A DNA stretch of 64,000 bases, from contig NZ_CP069526.1 in NCBI RefSeq assembly GCF_016889705.1, positions 8,026,001 through 8,090,000 of the forward strand. Direction: 5' to 3'. Shown in pieces: positions 33,233 through 44,300 of the stretch. The DNA comes from Amycolatopsis sp. FDAARGOS 1241. GTDB lineage: Bacteria; Actinomycetota; Actinomycetes; Mycobacteriales; Pseudonocardiaceae. Made by a program: the position numbers and the translations under genes. The notes under the pieces were generated by a model. The model searched no databases. It was given only the letters and a program-made list of their open reading frames with translations, and was not told the DNA's origin. Each line of letters begins with the position of its first letter. Position 1 is the stretch's first letter.

Positions 33233-34249
33233 TCACCGGCGGCGCAGGCGCTTGTCGAGGATCGCCGGCGTGGGACTGATGTAGAAGTCGCCCGAGTGCA
33301 CGTCGACCCCCGGGGCCACGATCTCGTCGATCCGGTCGAGCACGGCCTCGTCCAGCACGACGTCGGCGCCGGCCAGGAGGTCGGCCAGCTGCTCGGGCCG
33401 GCGCGGCCCGATGAGCACCGACGTGACGGCCGGGTGGGCGCGGACGAACGCGATCGCCAGGTGCGGCAACGAGATCCCCGCGTCGGCGGCGACGCCGGTG
33501 AGCTGTTCGACCGCGGCGGCCTTGGCTTGCACGCCGGGCCGGGAGAGGTCGAACATCTGGGCGCCGCGGCCGGCGTTGCGGTGCCCGGTGGTCGGGTCGG
33601 CACGGCCGGAGAGCCAGCCGGCGTTGAGCGGGCCGAAGGTCAGGACGCCCATTCCGTAGCGCTGGGCCGTGGGCAGCACGCGCTGCTCGACCCCGCGCGC
33701 GAGGATCGAGTACGGCGGCTGCTCGGTGCGGAAGCGGTGGTGGCCGCGGCGCTCGGCCGCCCACTGCGCTTCGACGGTCTCCTCCGGCGAGAAGAACGAG
33801 CTGCCGATCGCGCGGACCTTGCCCTGGCGCACGAGGTCGGACAGCGCGCCGAGCGTCTCGTCGATGTCCGTCGCGGGGTCGGGGCGGTGCAGCTGGTAGA
33901 GGTCGACGTAGTCGGTGCCGAGGCGGCGGAGGCTGTCCTCCAGCGCCCGCTTGACCCACCTCGGTGAGGCCCCGCGGTGGTTGGGGTCCTCCCCCATCGG
34001 CAGGCCGAACTTGGTCGCGAGCACGACGTCGTCGCGCCGGCCGGCGATCGCCTTGCCGACGATCACCTCCGATTCGCCGCCGGAGTAGACGTCGGCCGTG
34101 TCGAGGAAGTTGACGCCCGCGTCGAGCGCCGTGTGGATCATGCGGACCGACTCGTCGTGGTCGGTGTTGCCCATGGCGCCGAACATCATGGTGCCGAGCG
34201 CGTATTCGCTCACCGAGATGCCGGTGCCGCCGAGAGTTCTGCGTTCCAT
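33233..34249 (-). CDS. Aldo/keto reductase
   Basis: A 338-residue NADPH-dependent oxidoreductase with a TIM-barrel fold. The catalytic tetrad is visible: Asp and Tyr in FLDTADVYSGG, Lys in VVLATKFG, His in YQLHRPDP. The cofactor region AIGSSFFSP and the SVLIGPRRPEQL block are typical. The ATG at 34249 has a TTCGCT box 7 nt upstream. It is divergent from the XRE regulator at 34352, which may control it. The carbonyl substrate is unknown. Confidence 0.88.
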   Translation of the reverse strand: MERRTLGGTGISVSEYALGTMMFGAMGNTDHDESVRMIHTALDAGVNFLDTADVYSGGESEVIVGKAIAGRRDDVVLATKFGLPMGEDPNHRGASPRWVKRALEDSLRRLGTDYVDLYQLHRPDPATDIDETLGALSDLVRQGKVRAIGSSFFSPEETVEAQWAAERRGHHRFRTEQPPYSILARGVEQRVLPTAQRYGMGVLTFGPLNAGWLSGRADPTTGHRNAGRGAQMFDLSRPGVQAKAAAVEQLTGVAADAGISLPHLAIAFVRAHPAVTSVLIGPRRPEQLADLLAGADVVLDEAVLDRIDEIVAPGVDVHSGDFYISPTPAILDKRLRRR

Positions 34250-34339
34250 GGCTTCCAGCGAACACCGGGCGGGCCGGGGCCGGAAGGACCGGCCGTACCG
34301 GGGGTCCAGCAGAACCCCTCTCGCGTGCGTGATCGGCTC

Positions 34340-34345
34340 TACGCT
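34340..34345 (+). promoter_or_regulatory. -10-like box of leaderless XRE regulator
   Basis: TACGCT ends 6 nt before the ATG at 34352, with no ribosome site. Confidence 0.45.
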
Positions 34346-34351
34346 GGACGC

Positions 34352-35203
34352 ATGAGCGAGCAACTCCGCGAGTTCCTGCGCTCCCGGCGGGCGAAGATCA
34401 CGCCCGAGGAAGCGGGTCTCACTCCACACCCCGGCCCGCGGCGCGTGCCCGGCCTGCGCCGCGAGGAGGTGGCGCAGCTGGCGGGGGTGAGCGTGGACTA
34501 CTACGTGCGTCTGGAGCGGGGGCGCAACCTCAACGTCTCCGAATCGGTGCTCGACGCCGTCGCGCGGGCCCTGCGGCTGACCGACCTGGAGCGGACGCAC
34601 CTGTTCACGCTGGCCAAGCCCACGCGGTCGAAACCGCGGGCGCTGCCACCCCAGCGCGTGCGACCGGGGCTGCAGCTGGTGCTGCAGAGCCTGACGCACG
34701 TGCCGGCGCTGGTGCTCGGCCGGAAGATGGACGTGCTCGGGTGGAACCACCTGGCGTGCGTGCTCTACACCGATTTCGCCGCACTGCCGGCGCGCTCTCG
34801 CAACATGGCGCGCCTGACGTTCCTGGACGAGGGCGTGCGCTCGCTCTACGTCGACTGGGAGGGCGCGGCGCGCGGCATCGTCGCGTCGCTGCACCTCTAC
34901 GCCGGGCGCTACCCGCACGATCCGGCGCTCGCGGAGCTCGTCGGCGAGCTTTCGGTGCGCGACCAGGACTTTCGCCGCTGGTGGGCCGACCACGACGTGT
35001 TCGAGCGCACCCACGGTGTGAAGCACTTCCGCCACCCGCTCGCCGGCGAGCTGGTCCTGGGCTACGAAGCCCTCACCCCCGCCGGCGATCCCGACCAGAC
35101 GCTGGGAATCTCCACAGTGGAACCGGGCTCACCGTCGGAGGAACGGCTGCAGCTGCTGGCGAGTTGGACGACACAGGCCACTTCGGACAGTCAGGGTTCC
35201 TGA
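34352..35203 (+). CDS. XRE-family regulator (MmyB-like)
   Basis: A 283-residue protein. The N-terminal 75 residues form a helix-turn-helix (LREFLRSRRAKITPEEAG, then VPGLRREEVAQLAGVSVDYYVRLERGR), followed by a MmyB-like ligand domain (VLGRKMDVLGWNHLACVLY, FRRWWADHDV, LVLGYEAL), the plan of many actinobacterial regulators controlling adjacent oxidoreductases. It is divergent from the aldo/keto reductase. Its last 13 bp overlap the convergent gene. Confidence 0.9.
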   Translation: MSEQLREFLRSRRAKITPEEAGLTPHPGPRRVPGLRREEVAQLAGVSVDYYVRLERGRNLNVSESVLDAVARALRLTDLERTHLFTLAKPTRSKPRALPPQRVRPGLQLVLQSLTHVPALVLGRKMDVLGWNHLACVLYTDFAALPARSRNMARLTFLDEGVRSLYVDWEGAARGIVASLHLYAGRYPHDPALAELVGELSVRDQDFRRWWADHDVFERTHGVKHFRHPLAGELVLGYEALTPAGDPDQTLGISTVEPGSPSEERLQLLASWTTQATSDSQGS

Positions 35204-36060
35204 GCCGCGTAGTGCGCGTCGAACCCGGCCTGTCCGAGCTTTGCGACCAGCCGGGTCCGCAGTGCTGCCGCTTCGGCGGCGTCGTCCGGGTCGAGGACTT
35301 CGCCGCGGGTGCGCAGGGCCGCCTCGGCCTGCACGAGCAGGCGCGCGGCCCCGGCGGGCTCCCCGTCGGTCTCGGCCAGGACCGCTCGGGCGAGCCCGGC
35401 GTACGCCAGCAGGTCTCCCAGGTCGTGCTCGGTCGCGTAGTTCCACACGACGCCGAACAACTCACGGGCCTTCTCCGGGTGGCCCGTCCGCAGTTCGAGG
35501 TGGCCGAGGTTGAGCTGCTCCCAGACCACGGCCTCGGCCGGCCCCAGCTCGTGCCGCAGCGCGATGCTTTCGACGTACCCGGCCCGCGCCGCGTCGAACT
35601 CGCCGGCCATGCGGGCAATGGCCGCGAGGATGTGCACCGGCGACTTCTGCAGCGCCCGGTCGCCGGCACCGCGAGCCAGGTCGAGGGCCTCGGCCGCGAG
35701 CGTCCCGCCCCGCGTGAGGTCGCCACCCCGCACGGCCACGCGCGCCAGCATGCACAGCGCATCGACCTGGCCGGCAACGTCGCCGGCCTCCCGCGCGCGG
35801 GTGAGCTCGGCCCGGCTCAGCCGGCCCACGCGCTCCGTCTCCCCACGCCGGAAGGCGGCGAACGCCTGCTCTTCGAACGTGGGCAAATCCGGGTGCTCTT
35901 GCGACCGGTTCCCGGGGACCTGCGGGTCAGGCTCGAAAATGTCCTCTGAGCTGTTGTCATGCCCCTCGTCAATGCTGGGCAAACCTGGATCTTCTCCGCA
36001 CTCGACGGCCTGATCTTGTGCATTTGCAAGCGCCCGCGTACGCACCGCCGCCAACCCCAT
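35191..36060 (-). CDS. TPR-like helical-repeat protein
   Basis: A 289-residue protein whose residues 60-280 are repeated helical pairs rich in Ala and Leu (EEQAFAAFRRGETERVGRLSRAELTRAREAGD, GQVDALCMLARVAVRGGD, GYVESIALRHELG, VVWEQLNLGHLELRTGHPEKARELF), the look of TPR repeats in regulators. The first 55 residues are acidic, atypical in codon use and may be an artefact of the start choice. It overlaps the XRE gene tail-to-tail by 13 bp. Its partner is unknown. Confidence 0.6.
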   Translation of the reverse strand: MGLAAVRTRALANAQDQAVECGEDPGLPSIDEGHDNSSEDIFEPDPQVPGNRSQEHPDLPTFEEQAFAAFRRGETERVGRLSRAELTRAREAGDVAGQVDALCMLARVAVRGGDLTRGGTLAAEALDLARGAGDRALQKSPVHILAAIARMAGEFDAARAGYVESIALRHELGPAEAVVWEQLNLGHLELRTGHPEKARELFGVVWNYATEHDLGDLLAYAGLARAVLAETDGEPAGAARLLVQAEAALRTRGEVLDPDDAAEAAALRTRLVAKLGQAGFDAHYAAQEP

Positions 36061-36163
36061 GATCCTTACCGCACCTTGGCACGCAGCGTGGCGTCAACCC
36101 GGAACCCCGATCCTGGGCTCGCGCCCACGACTACGTACAGTGCCCGACTCGTCGAGGCTGCCC

Positions 36164-36442
36164 ATGCCGCCTCGACCACCAAAAGGGCGATCACGAGTCA
36201 CGCGTTGGGTTTCTCTCAGCATAGCGGCCGCCGCGATTATTGCCATCAGCATTACCTGGGGGTCATTTTTTCCGCAACGAACCTCGGGGGCGGCGCCAAG
36301 GATTCCTCAGATGAAGCGTCCGACAAATACAACAATTCCGATTTCAACGATTGTTCGCGTTTTGCCGGCCAGAGTTCGAAGCTTCCCCTACAGCCCATCA
36401 GGTGACGCCGCACCTACGACAGCAGTGACACCAGTCCGGTAG
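36164..36442 (+). CDS. Small membrane protein in a lower-GC stretch, possibly broken
   Basis: A 92-residue ORF: a basic lead (PPRPPKGRSRVTRW), one hydrophobic helix (VSLSIAAAAIIAISITWG) and a Thr/Pro-rich exterior. After the TAG at 36440 the same frame goes on with protein-like, Cys-containing sequence (HWLDLASDGPCALAVLDRN, FEVHYTPPGPG), so the gene may once have been longer. No ribosome site stands out. GC is visibly lower than around. 36443-36853 holds nothing else I can support. Confidence 0.4.
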   Translation: MPPRPPKGRSRVTRWVSLSIAAAAIIAISITWGSFFPQRTSGAAPRIPQMKRPTNTTIPISTIVRVLPARVRSFPYSPSGDAAPTTAVTPVR

Positions 36443-36853
36443 ATCTCACGGCCAGGCGAGAAGGCGCATTGGCTTGACCTGGCGAGCGACGGGCCCTGCG
36501 CCCTGGCCGTTCTCGATCGCAATGCCACCTTTGAAGTGCACTACACGCCGCCAGGCCCGGGCGTGAGCCCCGGCTCCGAGACATGCAACCAGGGCAGCTC
36601 CGCAAGATCACGCAGGGGCTGTACGCCGTTGCTCAACCAGGGCAGCGCCGAGGACGAGCCGGCATGTCCGCCGACATCGCTGTCAGGCTGCCGCCAGCGG
36701 ACACATTTCTGGCTCCAGGGCCATGCGATCGGCCGGCCCGGCAAACTGTCCGGAAAGCTTGAGCGGCAACCCACCATTCGAACCGACACGGGGTTCGAGC
36801 GGCCTGATCATGTGGAGTACCAGAGCCGCCCGAACCACCGGGTCAAGATCTCT

Positions 36854-37926
36854 CTAGTGGTCTGTGTTTGAAGTGGTCTGACGGTTGGACTTCTTGAGGA
36901 TCTCGTCGGCGGTTTTGGTCCAGATGAAGGGGTGGCAGCGTTCGTTCCAGCCGTCGATGAAGGCGCGGATCTTGGCGTTGAGGTCGTGGACGGAGCGGAA
37001 GCTGCCGCGGCGGATGGTTTGGCGTTCGATGATGCCGAACCAGACCTCGACCAGGTTGAGCCAGGAGCCTGAGGTCGGGTGAAATGGACGTGGATTCGCG
37101 GGTTCGCCGCGAGCCAGTCGCGGATCTCGGGACGCTTGTGCGTGGCGTAGTTGTCCATCACCAGGTGTAGCTCGTCGTCGGGGTAGGCGCGGGCGAGCTG
37201 TTTGAGGAATACCAGGAACTCCTGGTGCCGGTGCCGCGGTTTGACTGCGCCAGTGACCTTGCCGGTGGCGATTTCCAGCGCGGCGAACAGGGTGGTGGTG
37301 CCGTGCCGGACATAGTCGTGGGTGCGCCGCTCGACCTGTCCAGGTTGCATCGGCAGCATTGGCTGGGTCCGGTCCAACGCTTGGACCTGGGACTTCTCGT
37401 CGACACAGAGCACGATCGCGTTCTCCGGCGGCGCCAGATACAACCCCACCACGTCGGTGACCTTGGCGACCAGCTCTGGGTCGGTGGAGAACTTGAACGT
37501 CTCGCTCCGCCAAGGCTGCACCCCGTAGTCCCGCCACGCGCGGGCCACCGTGCCGTTGCTGATCCGCAGCCGGGCGGCCAGCAGCCGGCTCGACCAGTGC
37601 GTCACGCCGAGCTTCTTCGGCGGCGGCTTCAGCGTGGCCGCAACGATCTCTCGATGGTCCACCAGCCGGGGCCGCCCCGAGCGCGCCTCGTCGTGCAGGC
37701 CGTCGATCCCACCACCCTCATAACGTTCCCGCCAGCCGATCACGGTCGGCCGCGACACCCCGACCCGTTCGGCGATCACACTGTTCGCCACACCCTCGGC
37801 GGCCAGCAGCACGATCCGCGCCCGCTGCGCCAGGCCCGCCCGCACCGACGAACTCCTGGTCAACGACAGCAACCGCTCACGATCACCATCACGAAGAGAC
37901 AGCGCGGCAGCCGGTCGATTCGCCAT
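36854..37926 (-). pseudogene. IS630-family transposase with a frameshift
   Basis: The first frame has the helix-turn-helix (VGVSRPTVIGWRERYEGG), CVDEKSQVQALDRTQP with the first catalytic Asp, and LVMDNYATHKRPEI with the second. A missing base near 37076-37081 shifts the frame just before SGSWLNLVEVWFGIIERQ, which carries the third acidic residue (the DDE triad), and IRAFIDGWNERCHPFIWTK. The stop TAG coincides with the IS end. Two frames are needed, so it is probably inactive unless frameshifting occurs. Confidence 0.75.
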
Positions 37927-37979
37927 ACCGCATTCTGACACCCACCCAACCGTCAAACAACTAACGACACGCGACACTA
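36855..37979. mobile_element. IS630-type insertion sequence with TA duplication
   Basis: The body 36857-37977 is flanked by TA at 36855-36856 and 37978-37979, the IS630/Tc1 target. Including the CTAG ends, the 35-bp termini (36854-36888 and 37946-37980) match at about 25 positions as inverted repeats, ending TGACGGTTGG inward. One transposase gene fills it. It sits in the stop codon of the acyl-CoA dehydrogenase gene. Confidence 0.85.
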
Positions 37980-39134
37980 GCCCTTGAGCAGTGCCCGAGC
38001 CATGACCATGCGCTGGATCTGGTTGGTGCCTTCGTAGATCTGGGTGATCTTCGCGTCGCGCATCATGCGTTCGACCGGGAAGTCGCGGGTGTAGCCGGCG
38101 CCGCCGAAGAGCTGGACGGCGTCGGTGGTCACGGACATGGCGATGTCGGAGGCGTAGGTCTTCGCGGCCGAGGCCATGAAGCCGGCGCGCTTGTCGCCGC
38201 GTTCGGAGGCGGCGGCGGAGGCGTAGACGAGGTGGCGGGCGGCCTCGATCTTGGTGCCCATGTCGGCGAGCATGAACTGCACACCCTGGAAGTCGGCGAT
38301 GGCCTTGCCGAACTGCTTGCGGTCCTTCACGTAGGCGATGGCCGCGTCCAGCGCACCCTGGGCGATGCCCAGGGCCTGCGCGCCGATGGTCGGGCGGGTG
38401 TGGTCCAGCGTCGCCAGCGCCGTCTTCAGCCCGGTGCCCGGTTCCCCGATGATCCGGTCGGCGGGGATGGTGCAGTTCTCGAAGTAGATCTCCCGCGTCG
38501 GGGAGCCCTTGATGCCGAGCTTGCGCTCCTTCGGGCCCACGGAGAAGCCCGGGTCGTCCTTGTGGACCACGAACGCGGAGATCCCGTTGGACTTCTTCTC
38601 CGCGTCCGGGTCGGACACGGCCATCACGGTGTACCAGGTGGATTCACCCGCGTTGGTGATCCACGCCTTGGTGCCGTTGAGCACCCAGTGGTCCCCGTCG
38701 AGCTTGGCGCGGGTGCGCATCGAGGCGGTGTCCGAACCGGCCTCCCGCTCCGAGAGCGCGTAGGAGGCCATCGCCTCGCCCGACGCGATCGAGGGCAGCA
38801 CCAGCTTCTTCACGTCCTCCGACGCGGACAGGATGATCGGCTGCGTGCCCAGCTTGTTCACCGCCGGGATCAGCGACGCCGACGCGTCGACCCGGGCGAC
38901 CTCCTCGATCACGATGCACGCGCCCACCGCGTCGGCCCCCTGCCCGTCGTAGGCCTCGGCGATGTGCACCGCGTTGAACCCGGACTTGTTCAGCGCCTCC
39001 AGCGCCTCGACCGGGAACCGCTCCTGGTCATCGACCTCCGCCGCGTGCGGGGCGATCTCCTTCTCGGCCAGAGCCCGGACCGCGGCCCGCAGCTCCTCGT
39101 GCTCCTCGGCAAGCTGGTACAGGCCCTCGGCCAC
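37977..39134 (-). CDS. Acyl-CoA dehydrogenase (FadE25-like)
   Basis: A FAD flavoenzyme of fatty-acid or branched-chain acyl-CoA oxidation. The 385 residues show ALSEREAGSDTASM, WITNAGESTWYTVMA, the signature KITQIYEGTNQIQRMVMARAL with the catalytic Glu, and QLFGGAGYTRDFPVERMMRD. The GTG at 39134 has AGAGG at 8 nt; a GTG 9 nt upstream lacks one. The order next to purE/purK matches FadE25 (Rv3274c). Its stop codon overlaps the insertion sequence, but the protein end (ALLKG) is intact. Confidence 0.9.
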   Translation of the reverse strand: MAEGLYQLAEEHEELRAAVRALAEKEIAPHAAEVDDQERFPVEALEALNKSGFNAVHIAEAYDGQGADAVGACIVIEEVARVDASASLIPAVNKLGTQPIILSASEDVKKLVLPSIASGEAMASYALSEREAGSDTASMRTRAKLDGDHWVLNGTKAWITNAGESTWYTVMAVSDPDAEKKSNGISAFVVHKDDPGFSVGPKERKLGIKGSPTREIYFENCTIPADRIIGEPGTGLKTALATLDHTRPTIGAQALGIAQGALDAAIAYVKDRKQFGKAIADFQGVQFMLADMGTKIEAARHLVYASAAASERGDKRAGFMASAAKTYASDIAMSVTTDAVQLFGGAGYTRDFPVERMMRDAKITQIYEGTNQIQRMVMARALLKG

Positions 39135-39237
39135 TTCCGTCACCTCTTCTGCAGCAATGGGGGAGAGTTCCGTCGATGTTAGCGCTCGTTCACGCCGGGC
39201 GCGCCAGTCGTTCTTGTGTCCTTGACCGCACTCTTCG

Positions 39238-39243
39238 TAAGGT
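39238..39243 (+). promoter_or_regulatory. -10-like box of leaderless acyl-CoA synthetase
   Basis: TAAGGT ends 6 nt before the ATG at 39250. AAGG could also serve weakly as a ribosome site. Confidence 0.4.
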
Positions 39244-39249
39244 CGGGTG

Positions 39250-40923
<1,674 letters not shown>

Positions 40924-40929
40924 TGCCTT

Positions 40930-41041
40930 CGGCTCGTTGCGCTGGCGCGCAACATCGCCGGGCATAGGTTGCGAGGGGCACCCCGATCTTTGAGTGTCAC
41001 CACGGTCTGGACCACGGAGAAGGCGGGGACCGAGGTGCAGG
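40930..41041 (-). repeat. Two-hairpin intergenic element, copy 3, main hairpin lost
   Basis: On the minus strand it reads CCTGCACCTCGGTCCCC, then GGTCCAGACC, then GTGGTGACACTCAAAGATCG and GGGTG, matching copy 1 and copy 2 left and right but without the CCTTGTCAAGG core. The second hairpin is present: GTTGCGC-gcca-GCGCAAC followed by GAGCCG. It lies inverted relative to copy 2. Confidence 0.6.
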
Positions 41042-41242
41042 GCCAGGGCTGGGTGCACTGGTGAGTGGCGGAGATAGGCGACGGTTTCAAAGCCTGGGGA
41101 AGCTTGGGTTTGTGCCTCACTTTGCAATTGGAATGGCTACCGCACCCGGCAACACCCGGCAATGCCTCTCGACAACCACGCAACCCTCCCGCCGTACGAA
41201 AGGTCACCGATACGCCCGACAAGACTTGCACCCAGACTCCGC

Positions 41243-41404
41243 CCTGCACCTCGATCCGCAGCCCCCACGCGGTCTGGATCACCTTGTCAAGGCACGCTTT
41301 CCAGCCTTGACAAGGTGATCCAGACCGTCGTTACCATCATCGGCTTCGGGGTGCAGGACGAGTCCCCAGCGCAACGTCGCGCCCCGAGGCGCGACGAGCC
41401 GCCC
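41243..41404 (+). repeat. Two-hairpin intergenic element, copy 2
   Basis: The same plan as 19206-19363: CCTGCACCTCGATCC, the long hairpin with the CCTTGTCAAGG core, CGGGGTG, GAGTCCCCAGCGCAACG, then a perfect 9-bp hairpin (CGTCGCGCC-ccga-GGCGCGACG, 41375-41396) and AGCCG. 41042-41242, between the copies, holds no gene I can support. Confidence 0.75.
41270..41327. terminator. Perfect 24-bp hairpin between convergent genes
   Basis: Arms 41270-41293 and 41304-41327 are exact reverse complements around a 10-nt loop. The inner 11 bp equal those of the hairpin at 19232, while the outer pairs differ. It lies between the acyl-CoA synthetase (ends 40923) and purE (ends 41538). 41405-41537 is non-coding. 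Confidence 0.65.
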
Positions 41405-41537
41405 CGTACGAAACAACCACCCCGGTACTCAACCCGACCCGTACGAAACGCGACCGTCCGCAACCCCACCGGTACGCAACAATCCGCTACTCAACGCAGG
41501 TGGTGACGCAACAAACCGGACCAGGACGACAACCGCC

Positions 41538-42035
41538 CTACTGCCCAGCCTTCTCCTTCAAAGCAGCGTCCTTTTCCAGCACCATCTGCTGCAGCCCCTG
41601 GTGGAACTCCTCGAGCTTCGACTGCAACTGCAGATCCGAAGCCGCCAGCATCCGCACCGCCAGCAGGCCGGCGTTCCGCGCCCCGCCGACCGAAACGGTC
41701 GCCACCGGAATCCCCGCCGGCATCTGCACGATGGACAGCAGGGAGTCCATCCCGTCCAGGTACTTCAACGGCACGGGGACCCCGATCACCGGCAGCACCG
41801 TCGCCGAGGCCACCATCCCCGGCAGGTGTGCGGCTCCTCCGGCGCCGGCGATGATGGCGCGCAGGCCGCGGGAGGCGGCGGACGTCGCGTAGTCCAGCAT
41901 GCGCTGCGGGGTGCGGTGCGCGGAGTAGACGCCGACCTCGTACTCCACGCCAAACTCCGTCAGGGCGTGGGCGGCGGCCTCCATGACGGGCCAGTCGGAG
42001 TCGCTGCCCATGATCACGCCGACCTGCGGTGCCAT
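41538..42035 (-). CDS. purE: N5-carboxyaminoimidazole ribonucleotide mutase
   Basis: Converts N5-CAIR to CAIR in purine synthesis. The 165-residue protein has the class I PurE loop GSDSDWPVM at 10-18, [23 protein letters not shown] and [17 protein letters not shown], a full set of active-site motifs. It lies 10 bp after purK on the same strand and AGGGG precedes its ATG, so the pair is one operon. The C-terminus is Lys-rich. Confidence 0.97.
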   Translation of the reverse strand: MAPQVGVIMGSDSDWPVMEAAAHALTEFGVEYEVGVYSAHRTPQRMLDYATSAASRGLRAIIAGAGGAAHLPGMVASATVLPVIGVPVPLKYLDGMDSLLSIVQMPAGIPVATVSVGGARNAGLLAVRMLAASDLQLQSKLEEFHQGLQQMVLEKDAALKEKAGQ

Positions 42036-42045
42036 GTGTTCCCCT

Positions 42046-43230
42046 TCAGTGGATCTCGTAGCCGTCGAGCCAGACGGCGTGGGACAGCCAGTGCGCCGAC
42101 AGCAGCGCGCGCTTGCGCAGGTCGTCCATGCGGTCGCCGACGAAGTTGACGTGGCCGAGCTTGCGGCCTGGCCGGTCTTCCTTGCCGTAGAGGTGGATCT
42201 TGACCTCCGGGAAGCGCGCGAAGAGGTGGTGCACGCGCTCGTCGGGGCTCATCTGCGGGGCGAGGTCGGCGCCGAGGACGTTGGCCATCACGCACGCGGG
42301 CGCGATCAGGTCGGTGCGGCCCAGCGGGTAGTCGAGCACGCCGCGCAGGTGCTGCTCGAACTGCGACGTGCGGGAGCCGTCCATCGTCCAGTGGCCGGAG
42401 TTGTGCGGGCGCATGGCGAGTTCGTTCACGAGCAGGCCGGTCTCCGTCTCGAACAGCTCGACGGCCAGCAGCCCGGTGACATCGAGCGTCGAGGCGATGC
42501 GCAGCGCCAGGTCCTGCGCCTCGTGCACGCGAGACTCGGGCAGGCCGGGCGCGGGCGCGAGAACCTCCGTGTTGATGCCACCGGTCTGCACGGTTTCGAC
42601 GACGGGGTACGCGGCCCCCTGGCCGAACGGCGAGCGGGCGACCAGCGCCGCCAGCTCGCGTTTCATCGTCACCTTCTCCTCGACGAGCAGGGCGGTGCCC
42701 GCCTCGAGCAGCTCGGGCACCGTCTCGCGCGCCTGCTGCGCCGTGTCGAGCATCCAGACACCGCGGCCGTCGTAACCGCCGCTGGACGCCTTCAGCACCA
42801 CGGGCCAGCCGTGCTCGCCGCCGAAGGCGACCACATCATCCACAGTGGACACCTCGGTGAACGCGGGCCCGGGCACGCCCATGCCGGCCATCATTTCGCG
42901 CATCACGAGCTTGTTCTGGGCGAACCCGAGCGCCGACGGCGCGGGCCGCACCACGACGCCCTCCATCACGAGCGTCAGCAGGTGCTCGCCGGGCACGTGC
43001 TCGTGGTCGAACGTGAGCACGTCGACACCACCCGCGAACGAGCGCAGCGCCTCGAGGTCCGTGTGGTGCCCGATGACCACGTCGGACGCCACGAGCGCCG
43101 CCGAATCGTCCGCGTTCGCCGAGAGGATCTTCAGCGACTGCCCGAGCGAGATCGCCGCCTGGTGCGTCATGCGGGCCAGCTGCCCGCCACCCACCATGCC
43201 GACGACGGGAAGACCGGTTCGTTTGTCCAT
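42046..43230 (-). CDS. purK: N5-carboxyaminoimidazole ribonucleotide synthase
   Basis: ATP- and bicarbonate-dependent conversion of AIR to N5-CAIR, the step before PurE. The 394 residues form an ATP-grasp enzyme: [12 protein letters not shown] at the N-terminus, [27 protein letters not shown] (ATP loop), [40 protein letters not shown] and a C-terminal barrel domain. The ATG at 43230 lies upstream of purE in an operon. Confidence 0.97.
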   Translation of the reverse strand: MDKRTGLPVVGMVGGGQLARMTHQAAISLGQSLKILSANADDSAALVASDVVIGHHTDLEALRSFAGGVDVLTFDHEHVPGEHLLTLVMEGVVVRPAPSALGFAQNKLVMREMMAGMGVPGPAFTEVSTVDDVVAFGGEHGWPVVLKASSGGYDGRGVWMLDTAQQARETVPELLEAGTALLVEEKVTMKRELAALVARSPFGQGAAYPVVETVQTGGINTEVLAPAPGLPESRVHEAQDLALRIASTLDVTGLLAVELFETETGLLVNELAMRPHNSGHWTMDGSRTSQFEQHLRGVLDYPLGRTDLIAPACVMANVLGADLAPQMSPDERVHHLFARFPEVKIHLYGKEDRPGRKLGHVNFVGDRMDDLRKRALLSAHWLSHAVWLDGYEIH

Positions 43231-43243
43231 AGCGCTGCTCAGG

Positions 43244-43582
43244 TTACTTGGCCAGGCCCGCGCGACCTGCGGGTACCGGCCAACAGGCCGGCTCAGTGAG
43301 CTGCGCCACCGGCCCCCGCGCCCAGCCGCACCCGTCCGGTCCGCCCCCGGCCCCGGGCGCGGCTCGGCCGGCGCGAGCGCTCAAGTGCTTCGCGACGTGC
43401 TCGGCGTCGCGGCCGGCGCCGCCGACGAGCATCGACGAGAAGGACCACTGGAACGACAGCCCCACGAAGTACAGGCCCGGCGACGTGGTCGCCACGCCGT
43501 GCTGCTCGCGCGGCCAGCCCGTCTCGTCCGTGACCGGCGGGTCGATCCACGAGAAGTCCTGGCGGAACCCGGTGCACCACCA
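43244..43582 (-). pseudogene. C-terminal fragment of a flavin-containing monooxygenase
   Basis: The minus strand codes WCTGFRQDFSWIDPPV, TDETGWPREQHGV, SPGLYFVGLSFQWSFSSMLVGG and AGRDAEHVAKHL, the conserved end of CzcO-type monooxygenases, then a Gly/Ala tail. Everything upstream (FAD and NADPH domains) is absent, and the sequence passes directly into a different truncated gene on the other strand at about 43582. Confidence 0.7.
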
Positions 43583-44300
43583 TCCGCCGGTGCGTCGCGC
43601 TGCGGTTCGGCGTCGACCACGTCCGCCGCCGGTGGCCGGGGCCGCCGGCGCTGGTCGAGGTGGGCGCCGGCGCCGGGCTGAACCTGAGGTTCGACCGGTA
43701 CCGCTACCGGCTGAAGGGGCAACCGCCGGTTCGTCGCCGGTCGTCGTCGCCTGCGAAGTCCGCGGTGAGCTCCCCGCCGCGCCGGCGCCCGGGATCACCA
43801 CGCAGCTCAGGATCGACCTGAACCCGATCGACCTGACCGATCCCGACGACCGAGCCTGGCTCGCCGCGTTCATCCGGCCGCAACAGGTCGGCGAGCTCGC
43901 CACCCTGCGCGCGGCCATCGACGTGGCTTGGGCACTGCCCACGCCCGTGGTGCGGGGCGACGCCGTCACCGACACCGGCCGGATTCTCGCCGAACTCCCC
44001 GGCAGCGAGCCGGTTGTCGTGTTCACCGCGTCGCTGCTGGGTTACCTCACGGCCGGCGAACGGGCGGCCTTCCTGCCCAGCTGCGCGCGAGCCGGCGTCC
44101 GGTGGCGTGGGGTTTCCGCCGAGACGCCGGGCCTGCTGGCGGCGAGCCTGGCCGTGCCGGCGCCGCTCGCCCGGCGCACCACGAGCCACGTGGTCGCGGC
44201 GAGCCTGCCGGACCACGACGAACTGCTCGCCCTCTCCGACCCCTACCTGCGCCGGCTCGCGCCGGCCCGCCACCCCGCGGACGACTTCACCTGGGCGTGA
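43583..44300 (+). pseudogene. DUF2332 protein, N-terminally truncated and frameshifted
   Basis: From about 43583 one frame codes RCVALRFGVDHVRRRW and PALVEVGAGAGLNLRFDRYRY. Near 43720 the frame shifts and goes on with SSPVVVACEVRGELP, LRIDLNPIDLTDPDDRAWL, VFTASLLGYLTAGERAAF, ending at 44300. These are the central and C-terminal parts of DUF2332, whose usual N-terminal domain is missing. The end overlaps the FUSC gene by 14 bp. Confidence 0.7.

Noticed and set aside
36854..37926. Programmed frameshifting in the IS630 transposase
   Set aside because: No clear slippery heptamer or stimulatory hairpin was seen at 37076-37081; a simple base loss explains it. Not fully excluded.
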